The position numbers and the translations under genes are program-made. A stretch of DNA of 35,000 bases from Roseovarius aestuariivivens (lineage in GTDB: Bacteria; Pseudomonadota; Alphaproteobacteria; Rhodobacterales; Rhodobacteraceae), in contig NZ_SJEY01000015.1 in the NCBI RefSeq assembly GCF_004761875.1, positions 1-35,000 on the forward strand, read 5' to 3'. How positions within the stretch are numbered: position 1 is the first letter of the stretch; each line of letters starts with the position of its first letter. Positions 17,340 to 27,717 of this stretch are shown here, in pieces. Below the pieces are notes generated by a model. That model saw only the letters and a program-made list of their open reading frames with translations. It did not search any database and was not told the DNA's origin.

Positions 17340-17783
17340 ATGTCAAACGCGGATTCCTTCTCGGGCGCCAAGCTTGTGCTGTTTCTGGGTGACCGGATCG
17401 TCGTGCTGAGGCGCGATGTGAAACCGAGGCTTGAGTGGCCGGGATGTCTCGACCTGCCTGGCGGGGGACGTCACGGCGGGGAAAGCCCGGAGGACTGCGT
17501 GCTGCGCGAGACGCGGGAAGAAATCGGTTTGCGGCTTGATCCCGGCGATCTGGTCTGGCGGTGTTTTTACCGCGAGCCGAACCGGGCGTGGTTTTTCGCG
17601 GCACATCTGCCGGAGGCGCGGGAGAGCGACATAGTGTTTGGGGCCGAAGGAAGGGGCTGGCACCTGATGCGGCCCGAAGATTTCGTCAACGCACCGGACG
17701 CCATTCCGCATTTCCGGGATCGGGTGGGCGCCTATCTTCGTGTGAGGGCGCGTGTGGAAGGTCGAGACAAGGGGCGCGGTTAA
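17340..17783 (+). CDS. NUDIX hydrolase
   Basis: The 147-residue protein has a complete Nudix box at residues 42-64 (Gly42, Glu48, Arg56-Glu57, Glu60-Glu61, Gly63), matching G-x5-E-x7-REUxEExGU. These enzymes hydrolyse nucleoside diphosphates linked to another group; MutT-like members remove oxidised dNTPs. The substrate cannot be told, but divergence from dinB suggests a nucleotide-pool or mutagenesis-related role. The ATG is two bases after a TTGTACAA site and has no ribosome site, so the mRNA may be leaderless. The open frame extends 60 codons into dinB on the opposite strand, which is shadow. It converges with the gene at 17822. Confidence 0.88.
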   Translation: MSNADSFSGAKLVLFLGDRIVVLRRDVKPRLEWPGCLDLPGGGRHGGESPEDCVLRETREEIGLRLDPGDLVWRCFYREPNRAWFFAAHLPEARESDIVFGAEGRGWHLMRPEDFVNAPDAIPHFRDRVGAYLRVRARVEGRDKGRG

Positions 17784-17821
17784 CACGGCCTGACTGCTGC
17801 GTCCGCCCCACGCGCCGAATG

Positions 17822-18124
17822 TCAGGACTTTGTCCTGTCGTCCCCGGTGTCTGCCTCTGTTTCCGCCTCGGCCTCTGCCTGATCGTCAGGCACGGATTTG
17901 ATTTCGAGATCATTGTAGTTGTTCGGATCGAAATCTTCGGGGTCGTAGGATTCTTCGCCCTCGGGGATGGCCGTGACGTGGGTGGTGCCGGTTTCCTCGT
18001 CATAGGCCAGGCCGTAGGTCGCGGTGCCCTCGGATTTATAGCGGCGATATTCGTGGATACCGGCGTAGATGAAAATGCCGGTAAACGGGACAAGGATGAG
18101 AGCGGCGATAAGCTGGGCTTCCAT
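17822..18124 (-). CDS. Small membrane-anchored protein with acidic tail
   Basis: The 100-residue product has one N-terminal transmembrane helix (LIAALILVPFTGIFIYAGI), a short basic stretch (HEYRRYKSEG), then a soluble part and a strongly acidic tail rich in Glu, Asp and Ala (EAEAETEADTGDD). AAGGAG precedes the ATG, so it is probably translated. No domain is recognised. It converges with the NUDIX gene and lies beyond pyrF on the same strand with about 190 bp between them. Confidence 0.75.
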   Translation of the reverse strand: MEAQLIAALILVPFTGIFIYAGIHEYRRYKSEGTATYGLAYDEETGTTHVTAIPEGEESYDPEDFDPNNYNDLEIKSVPDDQAEAEAETEADTGDDRTKS

Positions 18125-18317
18125 GGAAAGCTCCTTCTTATGAAGTGCGCGTGTGTCAGGTCTGGGCCGGCGCGCGGGATGCAGTGATGTCACTGCGCCG
18201 GGGCCAAGCATGATCCGGCCCAAGCAGGCGCGCCATTCGGCCTGCGTCTTTCTCGGGAGGGTCGCCGCATGAGGCCCGAGGTTCAAGCGCTTTCTCGGGG
18301 CGGGGTCGCGGGCGCGC

Positions 18318-19010
18318 CTAGGCGGCGATTTCGCGCAGGATCGCGTCGGCGGCGGCCCGGGGATCGGGCGCGGCCCAGATCGGGCGGCCGACGACGATGT
18401 GATCGGCGCCGTCTTGAAGGGCCTGCGCGGGGGTGGCAACGCGTTTCTGATCGCCCAGATCGGCGCCTGCGGGGCGCACACCGGGGGTGACGATCAGGCG
18501 GCCCGTTGCCTCGGGCAGGGCGCGGATCATCGCGGCCTCTTGCGGAGAGGCGATCACGCCGTCGGCGCCGGCCTCGAAGGCGCGGGCGGCACGGGTGGCG
18601 ACGAGATCGGGGATCTCGCCCGGGGCGATGAGCGACGCGTCGAGATCCGCGCGGTCAAGCGAGGTCAGCACGGTGACGGCGAGGATCTTCATGTCCTTGC
18701 CTGCCGCGCCCTCACAGGCGGCGCGCACGACGTGGGGGTCGCCATGCACGGTGAGGAAATCGAGATCGAACTGCGCGAGGCCCCGCACGGCGGCCTCGAC
18801 CGTGGCGCCGATATCGAAAAGCTTCATGTCGAGAAAGATGCGCTTGCCGTGGTCCTGTTTGAGTTCGTTGGCGAGCGCGAGGCCGCCGCCCGTCAGCATC
18901 CCGAGGCCGATCTTGTAGAAGGACACGGCGTCGCCCAGCCGTTCGGCCAATTGCAGACCGGACAATGCGTCGGGCAGGTCGATTGCGACGATCAGGCGGT
19001 CATCGGCCAT
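18318..19010 (-). CDS. pyrF: Orotidine 5'-phosphate decarboxylase
   Basis: The 230-residue TIM-barrel enzyme converts OMP to UMP, the last step of de novo UMP synthesis. Asp11 (VAIDLPD), Lys33 (YKIGLG), the catalytic Asp61-x-Lys63-xx-Asp66 array in FLDMKLFDIGAT, VTPGVRP and IVVGRPIW are present. Length fits the bacterial class. MADDRLIVAID is the family start; the ORF upstream of it is basic and non-homologous. No other pyrimidine gene is adjacent. Confidence 0.95.
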   Translation of the reverse strand: MADDRLIVAIDLPDALSGLQLAERLGDAVSFYKIGLGMLTGGGLALANELKQDHGKRIFLDMKLFDIGATVEAAVRGLAQFDLDFLTVHGDPHVVRAACEGAAGKDMKILAVTVLTSLDRADLDASLIAPGEIPDLVATRAARAFEAGADGVIASPQEAAMIRALPEATGRLIVTPGVRPAGADLGDQKRVATPAQALQDGADHIVVGRPIWAAPDPRAAADAILREIAA

Positions 19011-19139
19011 GGTGGCACGCTCCGTTCTTTGGTGACGCGCCCTTGTTGCGGGTTGCCTGCGGGGCGTCAACCCTTGCCGTCCGTCCCGGGCCAGGCGGTC
19101 CCGCTCTGTCAGGTGAATTTTCCCGGTCCGCATGAGATA

Positions 19140-19176
19140 CCCCGCACGCTCACGAATAGAGTGATGCAGTGCGGGG
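19140..19176. terminator. Stem-loop between the 19235 gene and pyrF
   Basis: CCCCGCAC (19140-19147) pairs with GTGCGGGG (19169-19176), with a possible inner TCAC/GTGA helix. It lies about 58 bp downstream of the stop of the minus-strand gene ending at 19235. No T-tract follows on the minus strand, so terminator function is uncertain. Confidence 0.4.
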
Positions 19177-19234
19177 CTGATTTGCCGACAGGACAGTTTG
19201 AAAGCCTGCCCGATCGCCGAAAATTGACTTTAAA

Positions 19235-19495
19235 TCAGGCGGCCATTGCCGCGGAGTGCCCATTCTCGTAGGTGCGCAGGCGAAGGCGCTGCCCCTTGCC
19301 GTGTCCCTTGTGCAGCGCGAGCGCCTTTTGCGTCAGGCCCCGGGCGACGAGCGCGTAATCGGCTGTCAGGGGCGCGCGGATGAAGGCGGGGTAGCTCAGC
19401 GTCTCGGCGCCGTCCCGGATACGGATTTCCGCCTCGAACCCCTGAAGTTCGGGATTGTAGCGAATGGCATCGAATTCGAGTGTCTCGGCCTGCAT
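19235..19495 (-). CDS. Conserved hypothetical protein, divergent from clpB
   Basis: The 86-residue soluble protein begins MQAETLEFDAIRYNPELQGF and ends in a basic segment (KGHGKGQRLRLRTYENG). There is no signal peptide, membrane helix or recognised motif. AAAGGA stands 7 nt upstream of the ATG, which supports the start; the frame is open for a further 58 codons upstream in the clpB control region, without a ribosome site. It resembles small conserved proteins found in Rhodobacteraceae, but I cannot give a function. Being divergent from clpB, it may share heat-shock control. Confidence 0.75.
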   Translation of the reverse strand: MQAETLEFDAIRYNPELQGFEAEIRIRDGAETLSYPAFIRAPLTADYALVARGLTQKALALHKGHGKGQRLRLRTYENGHSAAMAA

Positions 19496-19528
19496 GATCT
19501 TGTCCTTTCTCGGCGGCTTTTGCCGTCC

Positions 19529-19549
19529 TGTGGATAACTCTGGGGATAA
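19529..19549. promoter_or_regulatory. DnaA-box-like 9-mers between the 19235 gene and clpB
   Basis: TGTGGATAA (19529-19537) is the exact complement of the consensus DnaA box TTATCCACA. TGGGGATAA (19541-19549) is a one-mismatch copy in the same orientation, 12 bp further on. Whether DnaA binds here is unknown. Confidence 0.4.
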
Positions 19550-19661
19550 GATGGGGTTCCGGTATGCCCCGCGGAAGATGTTCACGAAAATGTGGGGTTT
19601 GTGACAAAATCTGCCCGTCTCGCCCTGAACAGACCTTGAACATGGGCCGGCGTCTGCCCAC

Positions 19662-19691
19662 TTTGACATTCGAGGTTCCCGACCGCCGTAT
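19662..19691 (+). promoter_or_regulatory. Probable heat-shock (RpoH-type) promoter of clpB
   Basis: TTGACA (19663-19668) is followed after 17 bp by CCGTAT (19686-19691). This fits the alphaproteobacterial sigma-32 pattern (CTTG, about 17 bp, CYTAT). It lies 52 bp upstream of the clpB ATG, a gene known to be under RpoH in many bacteria. The -35 also fits the housekeeping sigma factor. Confidence 0.6.
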
Positions 19692-19743
19692 GCCTAATGC
19701 TGGGTGCGCAACCGGGGTAACGCTTGTCAAAAGGAGAGTTGGG

Positions 19744-22362
<2,619 letters not shown>

Positions 22363-22371
22363 ACCGAAAAT

Positions 22372-22397
22372 CCCCCGCCGGAGCGATCCGGCGGGGG
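22372..22397. terminator. Hairpin just after clpB
   Basis: CCCCCGCCGG (22372-22381) and CCGGCGGGGG (22388-22397) form a perfect 10-bp stem with a 6-nt loop, 10 bp after the clpB stop. On the plus strand no T-tract follows; on the minus strand ATTTTC does, so it may better serve the small gene ending at 22480. Confidence 0.65.
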
Positions 22398-22419
22398 CCT
22401 TGCCTGTAACGACGTCCGA

Positions 22420-22449
22420 GCCCGCGCCCGCCTGTTGCGCGGGCTTCTT
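22420..22449 (+). terminator. Rho-independent terminator of clpB
   Basis: GCCCGCGC (22420-22427) pairs with GCGCGGGC (22437-22444) and is followed by TTCTTTA. This is the second hairpin after clpB and the one with a T-rich tail. Confidence 0.7.
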
Positions 22450-22479
22450 TACGCTATGGGCCCGTACGCCGCGCCCCTG

Positions 22480-22677
22480 TTACCGGGTTTCGTCGGCGTG
22501 TTTCGATGTTTCGGCGGCGATGAGCCGGCCGGCATAGGCCTGGGCGACGGTGATGAGAAACAGAATGCTCAGAAAGAAAGTCGCTGAAAGATACATGATG
22601 TTAAGGTCCTGATTGAGGAGCCAGATGAGGGCCAACGCTTCGATACCAATTACAACGCAAAGAATTATGAGCTTCAT
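22480..22677 (-). CDS. Small two-helix membrane protein
   Basis: The 65-residue product has two hydrophobic helices (about residues 2-20 and 27-48), separated by LNQDLNIMY, and a short polar C-terminus (AAETSKHADETR). AGAGG is present upstream of ATG 22677. There is no recognised family. It converges with clpB and is divergent from the glycosyltransferase cluster. The gene is short, so the call rests on composition and the plausible ribosome site. Confidence 0.6.
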   Translation of the reverse strand: MKLIILCVVIGIEALALIWLLNQDLNIMYLSATFFLSILFLITVAQAYAGRLIAAETSKHADETR

Positions 22678-22998
22678 AATTGCGCCTCTTGGGTTTGTTT
22701 GATCTCCGCACAAATCCTTGTGGCGGCGTCCCCGTCAAACGCGCGATGACTTGCAATCGAGGGACGTAGCCCAAAGCGCCTGCGCGGCAAGGGTCGCGGG
22801 CCGGGCGCTTGCGCGGTTCGATGTGTGTGCCGCCCCGCCGAGCCGAAAAACGTGTTTCGAAGGTCGCAACAAAGTCCACTCTTCTGACACAATTGTTGCT
22901 TAGATTCGCCGCGCACGCGTATAGTGTTCGCAAAGACAAGAACGGGGTCGGCAAAAGGCCGGTCCTTGGGGCAAAATTTACGCAGTTGCAGTCGGGTC
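22678..22998. other. Intergenic region upstream of the glycan-modification-like cluster
   Basis: No gene is supported in these 321 bp. They hold the divergent control regions of the small membrane protein and of the cluster beginning at 22999. The only element I can propose is a promoter-like pair at 22896-22925. Confidence 0.5.
22896..22925 (+). promoter_or_regulatory. Possible sigma-70 promoter of the 23-29 kb cluster
   Basis: TTGCTT (22896-22901) and TATAGT (22920-22925) are separated by 18 bp, about 75 bp upstream of the ATG at 22999. The -10 overlaps the upstream GTG that would otherwise extend the first ORF, which favours ATG 22999 as the start. Confidence 0.45.
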
Positions 22999-25053
22999 AT
23001 GGCAGAGCAGGGCACGAAGGATACAGAGGCACCGGCCATCCCGCGCTGGTTCGACGAGCTTCGCCCGGGCGGAGACGGCGAAGGGTTCATGGAGCGGCAT
23101 CTGAGGCATTCGCTGATGTTCGTGAAACGCCCGGTGAACCGGCTTTTGGTCACCTTCGACAATCTGTCGAACGTGAGCGACACCAGCCCCGACCGGGAGC
23201 CCTGGGCGTTCAAGTTCGCCAAGGATGCCAACATCTCTCACTTGGGCGTCATGGCGCATGTCGCGGACTGGTATCGGGACGCGGACCTGATCGCGCGCTT
23301 CGAGAAGCTGCGGGACGAGGGATTTTTCGACGGCTACGACCGGGTGACTTTTGCGGGTGTCTCGATGGGCGGGTACGCCTCGATCGCGTTTGCCTCTCTG
23401 GTGCCCGGCGCGCATGTGGTGTCGATCAACCCTCAAAGCACGCTGAACATGGATATCGTGCCGTGGGAGACGCGGTACGAGGGCGGCCGGCGGCAGGACT
23501 GGACGCTGCCGCTGTCGGACGCCGCGGCGCTGACCGGCGAGCTTGGCTGCGTCAATATCTTCTACGATCCCTATCACGAGCTGGACCGGCAGCATGTCAG
23601 CCGGTTTTCGGGCGACAATATCCGGATCTTCAACTGCCGTTATTCGGTGCACAAGACCGCCGTGTTCCTGCGCAAGATCGACGCGCTGAAGCCGGTGATG
23701 CATGCCGCCGTGTTCGAAACGATCGACGAGGTGGAATTCTATCGCCTCTATCGCGGGCGCCGCGACCTGCGCTGGTTCCGCGGCTCGGTGATTGCGTATT
23801 TCAACGACAAGGGCCGGGAAGAGGTCGCGGCGCGGTTCACCCAGGCCTTCCGCAAGCGGCTTCGGGCCAAGACGCGTCGCGAAGACCGGGCCGCCGAACA
23901 AGACGCCGCCGCGCCCGCAGTCGAGCGGGCCGAACGCGAAGTCTCGGAAAGCGACGCGCCGCAGGAGGCCGTGACACAGACCGTGGCGGTCAAGGTCGTG
24001 CCCTCGCCCGAAGGGTTGGGTCCGCGCCGGAACGACCGGTGCGGGATCGTGACCACGATGAAGAACGAAGGCCCCTTCATGCTGGAATGGGTGGCCTATC
24101 ACCGGTCCATCGGGTTCACGGATTTCCTGATCTTCACCAATGACTGCGATGACGGAACCGACAGGATCGCGATGCGTCTGGAAGATCTGGGCGTGGCGAA
24201 ACATGTCGACAACCAGATCAAGGAGGGGGCGAGCCCGCAGCGCATGGCCCTGCGCCGCGCCCTGAAGGAAGATTTCTACGCGGAATGCGACTGGGTCATG
24301 TGCGCCGATGTCGACGAGTTTCTGAACGTACGCGTCGGCAACCGGACCTTGCCTGATCTCTTTGAGGCGACGGGCCCGGCGGATGCGATTTCCGTCTGTT
24401 GGAAGATCTTCGGACGCGGCGACCGGGTGGCCTATGAGGATGCGCCGGTGACCGAGCAGTTCACCTGGAGCGCGCCGGAGGCCTATCGCGACAAGTACCG
24501 CGCGCTTGGCCTCAAGTCGATGTTCCGGCCCGGGCGCGGGGTGACGCGGTTCGGCGTGCACCGGCCCAAATTCGACGACGGACGGCCCGCCGATTTCATC
24601 TGGAAGGACGCCGGCGGCCAGCTTATGCCGGAGGCGTATTACGTGACCGGCTGGTCGGCGCATGGCGGGTTCAGCCACGAGTTCGCCCGCCTGCATCATT
24701 ATTCGGTGCGGTCGGTCGACAGTTTTCTCGTCAAGCGTGACCGGGGCCGCACCAACCACGTCGACCGCGATCAGGGCGTGGCCTATTGGGCGGACATGAA
24801 TCTGAACATGGAAAAGGATCTGTCGCTGGTGCCGACGGTCGCGCAGACCCGCGCGGAAATGGACCGTCTGCTGCAGGATCCGGAACTGGCGCGACTGCAC
24901 GATGCGGCCTGCACATGGCACCGCGCGAAGATCGAAAGCCTCAAGTCGCGGCTTGACTGGGCGGCGTTCCACGAGCTGTTGCAGCAGATCAATCAGCCCG
25001 GGCAGGACCCGAAGGATTGCGTCGACCTGCTGCGCGGGCAGGCCGCGGAATGA
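22999..25053 (+). CDS. Alpha/beta-hydrolase-like domain fused to a family-2-type glycosyltransferase
   Basis: The 684-residue protein has two parts. Residues about 45-290 look like an alpha/beta hydrolase: the nucleophile elbow GVSMGG (Ser122) after a strand, then VVSINPQSTL and YDPYHELD, with a candidate His in YSVHKTAVFL. A Glu/Ala/Arg-rich linker (about 295-335) leads to a glycosyltransferase-2-like domain from about 344, with TTMKNEGPFMLEWVAYHRS, LIFTNDCDDGTD and the metal-binding DVD in CADVDEFLN near 437-439. No signal peptide or membrane helix is present, so it is cytoplasmic. The 3' end overlaps the sulfotransferase gene by 4 bp. The ribosome site before ATG 22999 is weak. Donor, acceptor and the role of the hydrolase part are unknown. 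Confidence 0.8.
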   Translation: MAEQGTKDTEAPAIPRWFDELRPGGDGEGFMERHLRHSLMFVKRPVNRLLVTFDNLSNVSDTSPDREPWAFKFAKDANISHLGVMAHVADWYRDADLIARFEKLRDEGFFDGYDRVTFAGVSMGGYASIAFASLVPGAHVVSINPQSTLNMDIVPWETRYEGGRRQDWTLPLSDAAALTGELGCVNIFYDPYHELDRQHVSRFSGDNIRIFNCRYSVHKTAVFLRKIDALKPVMHAAVFETIDEVEFYRLYRGRRDLRWFRGSVIAYFNDKGREEVAARFTQAFRKRLRAKTRREDRAAEQDAAAPAVERAEREVSESDAPQEAVTQTVAVKVVPSPEGLGPRRNDRCGIVTTMKNEGPFMLEWVAYHRSIGFTDFLIFTNDCDDGTDRIAMRLEDLGVAKHVDNQIKEGASPQRMALRRALKEDFYAECDWVMCADVDEFLNVRVGNRTLPDLFEATGPADAISVCWKIFGRGDRVAYEDAPVTEQFTWSAPEAYRDKYRALGLKSMFRPGRGVTRFGVHRPKFDDGRPADFIWKDAGGQLMPEAYYVTGWSAHGGFSHEFARLHHYSVRSVDSFLVKRDRGRTNHVDRDQGVAYWADMNLNMEKDLSLVPTVAQTRAEMDRLLQDPELARLHDAACTWHRAKIESLKSRLDWAAFHELLQQINQPGQDPKDCVDLLRGQAAE

Positions 25054-26000
25054 GCGAACCCTATGTCGTTCTGCATGGCGGGTTCCACAAGACCGCCACC
25101 AGCCACATCCAGTCGATGCTGGGGCGCAATACCGGCTATCTCAAACGGCAGGGTGTGCTGTACGTCCACCACCGCGACATGCGTAAACAGCTGACCGTGC
25201 CCTGTCAGCTTTATATCTATGCGCAGAACGGCAAGAATTACCGCACCACCTACAACGACGAGGAACTGGCCGAGAAGACCGGGGCTTTTTTCGACGGGCT
25301 TATCGGAAAGAAGGACAAGATCGACCGGGTGATCCTGTCGGACGAGAACCTTGCCGGGCATTGCGGGCACTGCGTCCGGCGCGGGCTGCTGTACCTCTGG
25401 CGGGACGAGTTGATCGGGGCGATCGCGTCGCAGATCCCCTGGACGGTGCGCGAGGTGCATCTGGGCCTGCGCAATTACGCCGATTTCTTCGCCTCGGCCT
25501 ATGTGGAGTACCTGCGGTCGGTGACCTCGGAGCATTTCACCGACGAAACCGTGATGCGCAAGCGTGTGCTGGAACACATGCCGAACTGGATGAAGGTGCT
25601 GAAGGTCGTCCGCAAGCATTTCCCCGAGGCCAGGATCGTGGTGTGGCGCTATGAGGATTTCCGCCAGCTGGACATGCAGGTGCTGTCCAACCTCTGCGGG
25701 CCGGGCGTGGATATCTCGAAGCTCAAGCCGCCGAAGGACAAGAACAAGCGCCCCACCGCCAGCGGCAAGGCGGTGGCAGAATTGCTGCAGATGATCCACC
25801 GCGACGGCGCGGAGGCGGCGCTGGAACAGCGCGTTGCGCTGCAGGAGAAATATCCGCGCGGGGCTGAATACGGCAATTACGACCCCTGGACGCCCAGCGA
25901 ACGGGCGCATCTGACGCGCATGTATGACCGCGATGTAGCGGACATTCGCGCCAGTTCGGACATCACGCTGGTGGAGCTGGAGCATGCCGAGAGCCGGTAG
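25050..26000 (+). CDS. Sulfotransferase family protein
   Basis: The 316-residue protein carries the PAPS 5'-phosphosulfate-binding loop near its start (GGFHKTATSHIQSML, about residues 10-24; HKTATS resembles the HKTGTT-type loop) and a plausible 3'-phosphate segment LRNYADFFASAYVEYLRS with its conserved Arg and Ser. Such enzymes transfer sulfate from PAPS to hydroxyl or amino groups of sugars or other acceptors. The ATG overlaps the stop of the preceding glycosyltransferase gene (ATGA), indicating translational coupling and a shared pathway. The alternative GTG-type start 11 codons upstream is less likely. The acceptor is unknown. Confidence 0.82.
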   Translation: MSEPYVVLHGGFHKTATSHIQSMLGRNTGYLKRQGVLYVHHRDMRKQLTVPCQLYIYAQNGKNYRTTYNDEELAEKTGAFFDGLIGKKDKIDRVILSDENLAGHCGHCVRRGLLYLWRDELIGAIASQIPWTVREVHLGLRNYADFFASAYVEYLRSVTSEHFTDETVMRKRVLEHMPNWMKVLKVVRKHFPEARIVVWRYEDFRQLDMQVLSNLCGPGVDISKLKPPKDKNKRPTASGKAVAELLQMIHRDGAEAALEQRVALQEKYPRGAEYGNYDPWTPSERAHLTRMYDRDVADIRASSDITLVELEHAESR

Positions 26001-26042
26001 AACGACAACACGCGCTGCCACCGCCGCGCGACGAGGGACGCC

Positions 26043-27623
26043 ATGAAGCAGGACTACGAGATCGGAATGCTGTGGGTCGAAGGCCCGCTGAGCTATGTCG
26101 AGGTGCTGTGCGCGCAGTCTTTCCTCGACGCCGGGCATCACGTGAAGCTTTATCACTACAAGGATGTGCAAAACGTGCCCGAGGGGGTCGAGCTTGTGCA
26201 TGGCGACAGCGTTCTGCAGATCGACCGCTTTATCCAGCATGGCCGCACGGGCAGTTTCGCGCTTTTTTCCGATGTCTTCCGCTATCACCTGCTGCGCCAG
26301 AACGACCGGATGATCTGGGCCGATCTGGATGCGTACTGTGTCAAGCCCTTCGAGACCCCGACCGGGCATTTCTTTGGCTGGGAATCGCCGCATCACATCA
26401 ATGGCGGGGTTCTTGGCCTGCCATCCGACAGCGACGCGCTGGCCGGGCTGATGGAAATGACCGAGGACGAGTTCGGCATACCGGAATGGTTTCCCGATGA
26501 GGACAAGACAGAGCTGCAACGGCAGATGGATGCCGGCACCCCGGTGCATGTGAGCGAGATGCGCTGGGGCGTGTGGGGCCCGCAGGCGGTGACGCATCAT
26601 CTGCACAAGACCGGCGAGGCGAAATACGCCTTCCCGGTCGAAGGGCTTTACCCGGTCAGCTTTCGCGACCGGCGTCTTCTGATGCGGACCCGCACCAAAG
26701 AGCGCATCGAGGACATGATCACCGAGAACACTTATTCGGTGCATTTCTACGGGCGGCGCGTGCGGGAATTCCTGTCGAGCCTCGGCGGCATGCCGGAAGA
26801 GAGAAGCTGGATGGACGAGATCCTGAAAAAGCACAAGATCGACTGCGACGCGGCCCCGGTCCTGTCGCGCGAGGAAAAGGCAGAAAAGAAGAAGGCAGAG
26901 GCAATGAAAGACTTGATGGCTATTCCCCGTGTGGCGACGGGCAAAGGCGGCGAGAACCTGACCGATCTGGCGGATCGCTATGGTTCTGACAAGGGCTCTA
27001 CGAAGCACCGGTACACCGAGCTTTACCATATGCTGTTCCACCCCTACCGGCAGAGCAGCATCACCTTTCTTGAGATGGGTCTACTGATCGGCGGGCCCGA
27101 GCATGGCGTGGATGCCGACCGGGTGACTAAGGATTGCCCGTCGATCCGGATGTGGTTGGAATATTTTCCCAACGCCGAGATCCACGGCCTAGATGTGTCG
27201 GACTTTTCGTGGTTCGAGCACGAGCGGTTCACCTTTCACCGCTGTGACATGGATGACCGCGCGGAGATCGCCCGCGCCATCGAAGAGATCAGCCCGGCGC
27301 CGGATATCGTCATCGACGACGCGAGCCACGCCAGCCACCACCAGCAGAACGCGTTCCTGGAAATCTTTCCGCGCCTGCAGTCGGGCGGGCTTTACGTGAT
27401 CGAGGATCTGCGATGGCAGCCTGATACCTATGAAAAGCCGGGCATCACGAAAACCGCGGCGCTGTTCCGCAGCTGGCTGGACGGGCGCGAGTTTCAGCAT
27501 TCGGACGGCGATATCGCGGCGCAGTTCAACGCGCTGAGCGGCGATATCTCGGGCTGCATCATCGAACCGGTGCGCTATCAGAAGAAGCGCAAGGACCAGG
27601 TTGTCGTGATACACAAGAAGTGA
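26043..27623 (+). CDS. Glycosyltransferase (DXD type) fused to a class I SAM methyltransferase
   Basis: In this 526-residue protein, residues 1-260 resemble the DXD sugar-binding glycosyltransferase group found in capsule and LPS loci: MLWVEGPLSYVEVLC at the start, FALFSDVFRYHLL, and the DLD metal motif at 94-96 (WADLDAYCVKP). After a Lys/Glu-rich linker (about 278-300) comes a methyltransferase-like domain: LADRYGSDKGSTKHRY, FLEMGLLIGG near 339, HGLDVSD near 380, PDIVIDDASHASHHQQN and GGLYVIEDLRW. Related C-terminal domains occur as separate sugar or cephalosporin-hydroxylase-like methyltransferases. GAGGGA precedes the ATG, 42 bp after the sulfotransferase gene. The product is unknown. Confidence 0.8.
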   Translation: MKQDYEIGMLWVEGPLSYVEVLCAQSFLDAGHHVKLYHYKDVQNVPEGVELVHGDSVLQIDRFIQHGRTGSFALFSDVFRYHLLRQNDRMIWADLDAYCVKPFETPTGHFFGWESPHHINGGVLGLPSDSDALAGLMEMTEDEFGIPEWFPDEDKTELQRQMDAGTPVHVSEMRWGVWGPQAVTHHLHKTGEAKYAFPVEGLYPVSFRDRRLLMRTRTKERIEDMITENTYSVHFYGRRVREFLSSLGGMPEERSWMDEILKKHKIDCDAAPVLSREEKAEKKKAEAMKDLMAIPRVATGKGGENLTDLADRYGSDKGSTKHRYTELYHMLFHPYRQSSITFLEMGLLIGGPEHGVDADRVTKDCPSIRMWLEYFPNAEIHGLDVSDFSWFEHERFTFHRCDMDDRAEIARAIEEISPAPDIVIDDASHASHHQQNAFLEIFPRLQSGGLYVIEDLRWQPDTYEKPGITKTAALFRSWLDGREFQHSDGDIAAQFNALSGDISGCIIEPVRYQKKRKDQVVVIHKK

Positions 27624-27717
27624 CGCCGCCCTAGGGGCCGCGCGGGGCGATCCCACCCGGCCCCATACGCGGCGGACAGGCGGGCCATCCGCGCGACCGC
27701 GCGGTGAGAGAGGCAGA

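Noticed and set aside
22924..22998. GTG start giving a 709-residue first protein in the glycan-like cluster
   Set aside because: The GTG overlaps a plausible -10 hexamer, and the extra 25 residues are basic and unlike a domain.
22978..27041. Two long minus-strand open frames opposite the glycosyltransferase cluster
   Set aside because: Both are shadows caused by high GC at third positions; the plus-strand frames have clear domains.
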